DNA of 14,731 nucleotides. It comes from Circinella umbellata. Taxonomy: Eukaryota; Mucoromycota; Mucoromycetes; Mucorales; Lichtheimiaceae. This document shows, in pieces, positions 8,938 to 14,731 of the stretch. Position 1 is the first letter of the stretch; the number at the start of each line of letters is the position of its first letter. Both the position numbers and the translations under genes were made by a program. The stretch spans positions 1 to 14,731 of the forward strand of contig JAIWNF010000183.1 in NCBI GenBank assembly GCA_025093555.1. Direction: 5' to 3'. The notes under the pieces are model-generated. The model was not told where the DNA came from. It was given only the letters and a program-made list of their open reading frames with translations, and did no database searches.

Positions 8938-9511
8938 TATGAAAAAACAAGAGGAAAAGTATAATAATCATAATATACAGGACAGTAAACAATATGACCC
9001 GCCGAAGCAAACTAATAGAGGATGGTCAACTGTGAAGTCACCAGCACCAACAGATTGTAGAAACTGGGAAGATGTACTAAATGAAACAAAGTGTGACGAG
9101 CTAATAACTGAAGACATAAATTGGGACAATCCACCAGAGGATACAGAGAAACATAAATATATAGATGTCAGTACATCTGAATCAGAACAAAGCAGTGACT
9201 GTAGCATACAAAGTAATATACCAAAGCATAAAAAGAAAAGAAGACGTAATAAAAATAAATGAAAGAATAAGCAAATCATAGAAGAAATACAGCCTAAAGA
9301 CTATTTTAAAAGGCAAAAGGCTATCAAACAGGTCATAATAGGTGATAAAGATGTAACAAAAGAGTCTGAGATAAAAAAAGAAATAGTGGATACAAAACCA
9401 AGCATAAGTATAACTAATGAATATGTAAAGCATGAATATAGTTGGGCTAATAAACAAAAGGTTGATACAATTGGTTTTAATATGAGGTTTTTCAATAAGC
9501 AAAATAAGTAA
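8938..9511 (+). pseudogene. rep-like: Rep gene, 3' part (charged C-terminal tail) with one in-frame TGA
   Basis: This is the continuation of the Rep frame beyond the MULE, in exactly the phase expected after a 9 bp duplication. The first 107 codons (from 8939) are hydrophilic and acidic, with several Trp (GWSTVK, NWEDV, NWDNPPED). They end in a basic, nuclear-localisation-like run (KHKKKRRRNKNK). TGA at 9260-9262 interrupts. The same frame is then open for 82 more codons (IIEEIQPKDYF ... DTIGFNMRFFNKQNK) to TAA 9509-9511. Including the 3371 start, the ancestral frame would total 700 codons counting the stop, longer than viral Reps (about 300-360). The tail matches no CRESS domain I know. Either the TGA is a recent nonsense change or the tail past it is dispensable. 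Confidence 0.7.
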
Positions 9512-9520
9512 GAAAATAAT

Positions 9521-10999
9521 TTAGAGCTGAATATCATGTGTGGCCATATATTCATGTAACATTTCCCGATCATTAAACTTATCAATTGTTAACCAGCTAT
9601 TATCCATTGCATCGTATCCAACCCACTTAACCTCAAATATATATTTGTTGTTAGTATATACATGCCCTACAATTATCTCAATTTCATATGAGTTATCATA
9701 CTGTCTATTTCTTTGTCCTCCTCTTGTGGCCTTTCTTCTTCGTTTTGATAAATTGTCATCAGCATCTTCCTCACTATCAATAACCATATCTATCGACTGA
9801 TTCATATTAAGCTGTAAAAACTTCTGTTGCATTTCAACCATTTCGTTATACTCAGTATTTACCTTTTGCTCATTTGAAAATACCAAGTCGAGTTTGTTTT
9901 TCTTACTTGGAAATTCGAAACCTTTTCCATACCATAACTTATGGTGTGGCTGTACCTCTATATCATACTTATCTACAAATCACCAGATGTTAGTAAGAAT
10001 GCATGCAACGCGAAACTGAATATTATAGTATTTTATATCAGATATTTGTAATGCTGCACGATTGTTATTAAATCGTTCAAACTTAGAGCCAAGCATAGAG
10101 AATTGTGCTTCAATTGATGAACGGAATGACCCAAACTTATTATTGAAGTGTGTCTCATTTAGTGTTAATTTTTGTCCGGGTTCTTTTCTTATAGGATATA
10201 AGAAATTTCGGTCATAAAAACCATAACCAGCATCTGTTGCATTATCTTTAAACTTTTGTATGAACAAGTTATAACCACCATCCATACCTAAACAATCTGT
10301 CTCGCTAATTTTCTTATATAACTTCATTTGTATGAACATTGTACCATCATTCCCAATTGCGCACTTTTCAGATACAGAAACATGTGTAATTATTTCATTC
10401 ATATCCTGTATAACTTGTGTACGAACTGCTGGTCCTTTCAATTTATATGAGTATAGTAGCGAATGTGGTTCACTTGGTTTATAATACTTTATTTTACTAT
10501 CATGTCCATCAATAAATAGTGTGACGTTTTTTAAACCATCTGGATTATTTATTAATGATGCAAGAATGCATATACGTGGTGATGAGAACATACCATTTAG
10601 GTCCTGTTTTACCTTTTTATTCAACTCACTATAATTGGTAATCCAAAACCTCTTGTATAAATCATAAAATGTTGCATATGGCATCACTTTGTGCATATCC
10701 TTTCCTGATTCACCTGATACTATATGGTATAATAATACAAGTCCCTTTTCTATTTCTCGATATGGTCCTGGATATTCAACATTTCCATACAAAACAGTAA
10801 GGAAATAAAACACAGGTATAAATCCAAACCTATTAAGTAATACTTCCTTAATTTCATCAATTGTATTACCCTTCATATCCTTTATAACTGTTCGATGATT
10901 AAATCTATGATGGATTTCAGGCCATGGTTTTCCTAGAAAACCCCATTTAGTACCAACTAAATTTTTAACTTCAGTGTCAAGTTGTTCAGTGTATTGCAT
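9521..10999 (-). pseudogene. DDE transposase with C-terminal chromodomain, split by an in-frame TGA
   Basis: Leftward gene starting at ATG 10997-10999; the frame opens further upstream but without an ATG. Residues 1-339 form a DDE_Tnp_4-like (PIF/Harbinger/IS5-type) transposase. First Asp is in FIDGHDSKI (D164), followed by YSYKLKGPAVRTQV, then second Asp in GMDGGYN (D240) and Glu in SSIEAQFSMLGSKF (E297). All three are present. TGA at 9980-9982 follows NIW. The same frame then stays open for 152 codons to TAA 9521-9523. It carries a basic RRRKATRGGQRNR stretch and a chromodomain at about 9536-9691 (YEIEIIVGH, VKWVGY, NSWLTIDKF) with the aromatic-cage Tyr, Trp and Trp in place. The chromodomain would direct the element to methylated histones. 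Residue identity at the TGA is unknown; Arg (CGA) or Trp (TGG) are one change away. Confidence 0.75.
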
Positions 11000-11212
11000 T
11001 GTGTTTTGTTTGTTTGTGTTAATAATATTATGTATTTTAAATACAGGCTCTTTTTTTTCTCTTGGGAGGCTACCAATATAAATAAAAAAATTCAATTTTT
11101 ATTTATTTTTAATTTAAATGTAAAAATTTTAGTGGCCACATGATAGCTAGTAGATCCTAAATGGCTAGACCACTAATAGCAGGCCTCCTGTACATGGCGT
11201 TCTTTATATTCA

Positions 11213-11340
11213 CAAATGGTGCTTTTGATTTCGAGGTAGACGTTTTTTTTAATCATATATGTTATTTTTGAATCTGCATTTGCTCTTTTTTTAATCGTAG
11301 ATGGTGTTTTTTTATTTCGAGGTAGACATCATCAATATTC
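11213..11340 (+). repeat. Two degenerate direct repeats right of the Rep/DDE element
   Basis: Units at about 11215 (ATGGTGCTTTTGATTTCGAG) and about 11303 (ATGGTGTTTTTTTATTTCGA), each followed by GGTAGAC. They match the two units at 3002-3110 in the same orientation. The rest of 11000-11212 is AT-rich leader plus a TTAGTGGCCA...TGGCTAGACCACTAA inverted pair (about 11129-11176). No gene is seen. Confidence 0.5.
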
Positions 11341-11436
11341 GTGGGAAATATTTTTTTCTTTCGATAGTGCAGGCATAATTTTTCGAGTTGCGTGTTTTAA
11401 TTTTTGATAGGTTTACTTTTTTATTCGAGTTGGCTG

Positions 11437-11540
11437 TCATGAAATTTTCGCTCTGGGTAGCGCAATTTTCGAGTGCTGATGACGCAATTTCCGCTCTGAA
11501 AGCTTTTTTTTTCATGCTCGGTAGCGCAATTTCCGCTCTA
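11437..11540 (+). repeat. Imperfect repeats with a GCGCAATTTCCGCTCT core
   Basis: Variants of (G)CAATTTYCGCTCT appear at about 11441, 11484 and 11525. The longer box GGTAGCGCAATTTYCG occurs at about 11456 and 11520. This is unlike the surrounding AT-rich DNA and has no ORF of its own. Together with 11541-11678 it forms a non-coding spacer. Confidence 0.5.
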
Positions 11541-11678
11541 AAGTTATAATAATCTGTAGATAATAACTGAATATTCGATGACGAGATAATTAATTATTAT
11601 CGCTTATTATATTTATATTTTTATATATATAATTCATTATATATAGTCAGAGCGTGCAACCCAAAAGATGGCACTTAG

Positions 11679-11724
11679 AGCCTCCGTTATTTAGCTGGAA
11701 ATAGGCTTCAATAGCCTGGAGGCT
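11679..11724. other. Hairpin-forming inverted repeat upstream of the 11841 gene
   Basis: AGCCTCC (11679-11685) pairs with GGAGGCT (11718-11724), and inside it AGGCT (11703-11707) pairs with AGCCT (11713-11717). It lies about 115 bases before the start codon, so it could be in the promoter or 5' leader. Function unknown. Confidence 0.4.
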
Positions 11725-12997
11725 TTGCCGAGTAAAACCCACAAATAGTTAGATTTTAATTTAAGACCCAGTGCCCCTTTAAACCTTTACACAGTAACGC
11801 ATTTTACACTATTTGATTTTAAAATTCTTTTACAAATAAAATGCAACATCCTCACTTTGACAATAGCACTCTTCAACGAATTTCTGATATTCGCGAACGA
11901 CATCAGCAAGAATTGAGAGATCTTGCAGCAGAACTTAACTGTGATGTCGACGACATACAAAATGTCATGCGAGATCAAGATGGAACCATGGGAATTCGTC
12001 CCCATGTTAAGCCAAGACAGTCTGTGTGGCAATTGGTTTGCTCCGAAGTAGGGAAAGGATACTTCGGAAAAAGTAAGTACTATAATGCATATAAGAAAAA
12101 ATGAGCTGATAATCATCGATCAAATTAACGTATTGCCTCTAGGAAACAATGAGACTGGCCAGTTTGCCAAAGATGCGTCTGAAGTGTATAAGCACTTAAA
12201 AACTGATCCAGAACAGTTTAGCAAATACACAAAAAAGCTAGACAACTGGACAAAGACGGCCACGAAAAAGCAACAAGCTACTCTCTGGGACACCCTCAAT
12301 AAATCCTACAACCAGCTTAACCAGGAGGTAAAGTATCAATATGGAGCTGAATGCATTACGATGTTTGCTGGTGGCCTTCTGGATGGTCAATACATTTCTG
12401 TTTCTTCAGGTATAAAAAGAAAGAATAATATATATTTGATATGTGGCATAGGTAGTAATTAAAGTAATTTTTTATGAAGAATTAGCAACAAGTATTGCAA
12501 TAGAGCATCAAATGATTACAACTTTCAATGCTGAGGTGTTTCTTAAACAAAAAGGTGAGCTTGCTACTACACTGATGTAAAATATAAAACTAGAACTAAA
12601 ACTATTACTTTAGCATTGAAAGAAATCGCACTTGGTCGCAACAACCCTTCGACATCATCATCATCATCCTCTACACCACCTACACCACCAACACCTTCCC
12701 TTAATTCTTTGAGTGGTATGATATGTAGTTTAATTTTTATTCTTTGAGATATGAAGCTAACTTTATTTGTTATGGATATATAGTCGAAACTATCGATACT
12801 GTAAGAAGGAAGGAACTGATTAGACAGGTAACTTGCGCCAAATACAGTGAGTATAATAGTAAGCATTATATGTTTTTTTTTCCAGCAACTTATGATATAC
12901 AGACGAGATATTAGGACAATTAGGTTTGGGGGATAAAAAAGTCTCCCAAACACCATGGATATCGGTCGCCAATTCTTTGGAAAATGGAGCAGAAGGG

Positions 12998-13001
12998 CCA
13001 G
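12998..13001 (+). repeat. Target-site duplication of the right LTR-like copy, left side
   Basis: CCAG precedes TGTAACC and is repeated at 13726-13729 directly after GGCTACA. Counting the adjoining T, CCAGT is shared as 5 bases; the exact boundary is ambiguous by one base. Both flanks are coding and in frame with each other. Confidence 0.75.
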
Positions 13002-13725
13002 TGTAACCCTTACATAAACAACTTTTCTTATTTTCTATTTTTATACACGAATATTCAGAATAATTATTCATATAAGAATATTCTCAATTCTATTACCTTT
13101 TACACGAATCAATCTATTGTACAACAACTTAATATAAATATCCCCCCAATTGATTAATTAAACAATCACATGTAATAACTGCGCGACATTAAACAGTTGC
13201 TGCGGATTTAACTGCATAACATTAGAAAGTTACTGCAGAACAATTGTAAAAGATATATAAACCCCAACTTTTTTAAACCAAATAAAAATCATCAATCTGT
13301 TATTCAGTCAATTTGACTTTATTTTAAAGTTATTTTCTATTGATCACTCAACACCGAATATTGGGTTGTTTTAATTATTTTATTTATCCAAGGGATTAGC
13401 TTAAGATCATTATCTTACTTATTTTATATATTTATTTGTTGACTACATATTAAACGTAGTATTTGAATTTAATAACAACTGAATTCACATTATAAAGACT
13501 CAATACATACAGACATAATATCTCTGTACTAGATTTGATTATATTAAAATCATTATCGCTTAACATATATTATCTCAAAAGAACTTGAGAAATCTTAATA
13601 AACAATTACGTTGTAATATACGATAATATTACTGGTGCTCACTATAAAAATACATAAGCATCTGTTGTAGCTGAATAAATATATCTACTTATAAATTTAA
13701 TATAAAAACATCCACACTGGCTACA
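13002..13725 (+). mobile_element. Solo-LTR-like repeat, right copy, inserted in an exon
   Basis: 724 bp with TGTAACC...GGCTACA termini (TG...CA) and a CCAG duplication on each side, matching the left copy at 1192-1926 inverted. A TATA-like TATATAA lies at 13254-13260, an AATAAA at 13674-13679 near the 3' end, and a GC-richer tandem repeat upstream of the TATA (13177-13240). This order, possible enhancer, TATA, poly(A) signal, fits U3-R-U5. No coding capacity. A non-autonomous DNA element with short ends cannot be excluded. Confidence 0.7.
13177..13240 (+). repeat. Tandem repeat in the LTR-like element, upstream of its TATA box
   Basis: Two imperfect copies of about 33 bases. The first is AACTGCGCGACATTAAACAG followed by TTGCTGCGG. 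The second is AACTGCATAACATTAGAAAG followed by TTACTGCAG. Both are conserved in the left LTR-like copy (about 1690-1755). Position and composition suggest protein-binding sites. Confidence 0.6.
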
Positions 13726-13729
13726 CCAG
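13726..13729 (+). repeat. Target-site duplication of the right LTR-like copy, right side
   Basis: CCAG, matching 12998-13001. Confidence 0.75.
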
Positions 13730-13974
13730 TACCAACTGAAGAATCATGGCCAAGAGGTGTCAAGTTTGAGAAGCCAGACACAATGCCTGCCGAACGACAG
13801 AAGTTACTTCTGGAAAAACTTATAACAAATAAGTTCGAGTTTAAATGGGTAATATAGTTGTTTAATTGTGTGATGTAGCTTTAATGTATTACTAAACTTT
13901 TTTTATAGCAAAATAAGGAGGGAGAAGACGGCCAAAGAGCTTACACATTCATTAATAATAATAATAATAATTGA

Positions 13975-14398
13975 ATGGTTATCCATGGAATTTCCGAACA
14001 TATATAAACTTAAGTATAAGTATTTGAATTTAATGTTGAAAAGTTTGGAAAATGTGATGAATAAGAAAAAGAAACTATTTATAGGTACAGTATTAGATAG
14101 CATACAAAAGTACATATAATAATGGTTAGAAAAAACAGATATAATGACCAAAAGAAAAAGTTAAAAAGTATATGAAAGGATGAACGGATGTCAGCATTAG
14201 AAAGATAGAGCAGGTAGAATTAATGGATCATGAGCGTTATAGGTACCCCCCCTCTAGCACCTCCAAAAAAGGAGATACAGAGTTCCAAAATAGTTCATTA
14301 GAGAGCCACGCATCGAAATTTATATGTGCACCAATTTTCGTGCCATTACAATTATTGGTTGCGGAGATATAAGCGTTTAAAGTGAGGCGGTAGTGATT
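13975..14398. other. Non-coding spacer downstream of the 11841 gene
   Basis: AT-rich to about 14230, then a more complex segment (14236-14398). That segment includes a C7 run, a CTCC-AAAAAA-GGAG hairpin at about 14261-14274, and GC-richer text (TTGGTTGCGGAGATATAAGC). The change in composition at 14236 could mark the end of another repeat, but no terminal repeat or ORF supports this. Confidence 0.4.
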
Positions 14399-14500
14399 TT
14401 TGAAAAATCAAAAAATTCAAAAAATCAAAAATTCAAAAAATCAAAAATTCAAAAAATCAAAAATTCAAAAAATCAAAAATTCAAAAAATTCAAAAAAAAT
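14399..14500 (+). repeat. 16 bp minisatellite
   Basis: About five to six tandem copies of AAAAAATCAAAAATTC with slight variation at the ends. The Lys/Asn-rich ORF that crosses it is a product of the repeat, not a gene. Confidence 0.9.
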
Positions 14501-14666
14501 ATAAAAGTAAAAAAAATTCAAAATGCTCTCCTTTTCTCTCTTTCTTTTTTACTTTTTATATTGCTAAACACTTTAGTATGTCATTCCCAACTATTATTGA
14601 ATTTGCTTCACAAATTAGTACACATGAAGGTGCTGTAATGTATGTATACTTTTGTTATTTGATTCT

Positions 14667-14731
14667 ATAGATGGAAGAAAGGATAGATGGAAGAAAGGAT
14701 AGATAGATAGATAGATGGATGGATGGATGGA
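14667..14731 (+). repeat. GATA/GATG tetranucleotide repeat with a 16 bp duplication
   Basis: AGATGGAAGAAAGGAT occurs twice, then GATA repeats, then GATG repeats running off the window end. Confidence 0.9.

Larger units (their letters stand above)
3371..10999. mobile_element. Two-gene element: CRESS-type Rep plus DDE transposase-chromodomain (minimal extent)
   Basis: A rightward Rep gene (3371-4896, resuming at 8938-9511) and a leftward DDE transposase/chromodomain gene (10999-9521) converge with only 9 bases between their stop codons. Their 5' leaders are also alike (AACACAAT-ATGGACC and AACACAAT-related ACACA-ATGCAAT). Both flanks contain an ATAAAAATTGAATTTT block in inverted orientation (about 3262-3277 and 11090-11105), and a weak TAGCCA...AATTTTTA / TGGCCA...AATTTTTA pair lies further out (about 3188 and 11135). 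This compact convergent layout is what a mobile element would show. True terminal repeats and a target-site duplication could not be fixed, so only the coding-to-coding extent is given. The MULE at 4897-8928 is a later insertion. Confidence 0.5.
11841..13974 (+). pseudogene. Seven-exon gene of unknown function, exon 6 split by an LTR-like insertion
   Basis: Proposed exons: 11841-12072, 12143-12409, 12465-12554, 12614-12715, 12784-12846, 12903-13001 plus 13730-13848 (one exon, split), and 13909-13974. Every junction is GT...AG in a consistent phase, and the model totals exactly 346 codons (345 residues) ending at TGA. Introns are 55-70 nt; the last has a TACTAAAC branch site and the fourth GCTAACT. 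The protein begins with a helical, charged region (residues 1-45), has SVWQLVCSEVGKGYFGK near 65-80, a central YQYGAECITMFAGG segment, a Ser/Thr/Pro linker, then NEILGQLGLGD and SWPRGVKFEKPD, and ends in an Asn run. I recall broadly similar uncharacterised proteins in transposon-rich fungal genomes but cannot name a domain. The LTR-like insert should abolish the normal product. Confidence 0.65.

Noticed and set aside
9182..9585. Leftward hydrophobic ORFs across the Rep tail
   Set aside because: They are antisense shadows of the charged Rep C-terminal frame.
3371..9982. UGA as a sense codon (altered genetic code)
   Set aside because: TGG is used freely for Trp in Rep and the MULE gene, the large intact ORFs contain no TGA, and the 11841 gene model ends at a TGA. 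Nonsense mutation is simpler.
11679..11724. tRNA gene or tRNA-derived SINE
   Set aside because: A 7 bp outer stem and a D-arm-like motif are visible, but the length is only 46 bases, with no anticodon arm in place and no B-box.
1927..13001. Inversion of the whole interval by recombination between the two inverted LTR-like copies
   Set aside because: The right copy has matching CCAG flanks and a continuous exon around it, which such an inversion would have separated.
13624..13632. TAATATTAC, the geminivirus-type origin nonanucleotide
   Set aside because: It lies in the LTR-like repeat, not near Rep, has no flanking GC stem, and is expected by chance in such AT-rich DNA. Both LTR copies carry it simply because they are copies.
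1192..13725. A single giant DNA transposon with 725 bp terminal inverted repeats
   Set aside because: The right repeat has its own target duplication on both of its sides and interrupts a gene that starts inside the supposed element, so the two repeats are independent insertions.
14393..14638. Lys/Asn-rich 81-residue ORF
   Set aside because: Its first half is the translated 16 bp minisatellite and the rest is low-complexity; not a gene.
1..14731. CRISPR array, rRNA or bacterial operon signals
   Set aside because: No regularly spaced repeat-spacer pattern, rRNA-like sequence or ribosome-binding-site pattern; introns and TE types are eukaryotic.

Overview
The window looks like a transposon-dense, AT-rich stretch of fungal nuclear DNA, probably from an early-diverging fungus of the Mucoromycota type. 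That placement is an inference. It rests on small introns (55-75 nt) with GTAAGT/GTATGT donors and a TACTAAAC-like branch site, long A/T runs, and a mix of tnp2, MULE and LTR fragments. No search was possible and the species is unknown.

Layout. 128-1191 (-) is a decayed tnp2-type (CACTA/CMC) transposase fragment. 1192-1926 is an LTR-like repeat whose second copy lies in inverted orientation at 13002-13725. 2239-2883 (-) is a small unrecognised gene with a frameshift. About 3371-10999 is the centrepiece, an apparent two-gene element. Its rightward gene encodes a geminivirus/genomovirus-type (CRESS-DNA) Rep with HUH nickase and SF3 helicase motifs. Its leftward gene encodes a D-D-E transposase whose frame runs into a chromodomain. 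The two genes converge tail to tail with a 9 bp gap. A complete 4032 bp Mutator-like element (4897-8928, 9 bp target duplication, about 780 bp terminal inverted repeats) sits inside the 3' part of the Rep gene; the Rep frame resumes exactly beyond it.

11841-13974 (+) is a seven-exon gene of unknown function. Its sixth exon is split by the right-hand LTR-like copy, which is flanked by a 4 bp CCAG duplication; the reading frame is again continuous if the insert is set aside. The last 500 bases hold simple repeats and no gene.

How the parts relate. The locus is a stack of nested insertions. The Rep/DDE element has three in-frame TGA codons (one ahead of the Rep domain, one near the Rep C-terminus, one between transposase and chromodomain) but otherwise open frames and intact catalytic motifs. 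The MULE landed in it later. Its transposase is full length, but asparagine replaces the expected second catalytic aspartate. The pairing of an HUH-helicase Rep with a DDE transposase and a chromodomain reader is the most unusual feature here, and I do not recognise it as a described transposon type.
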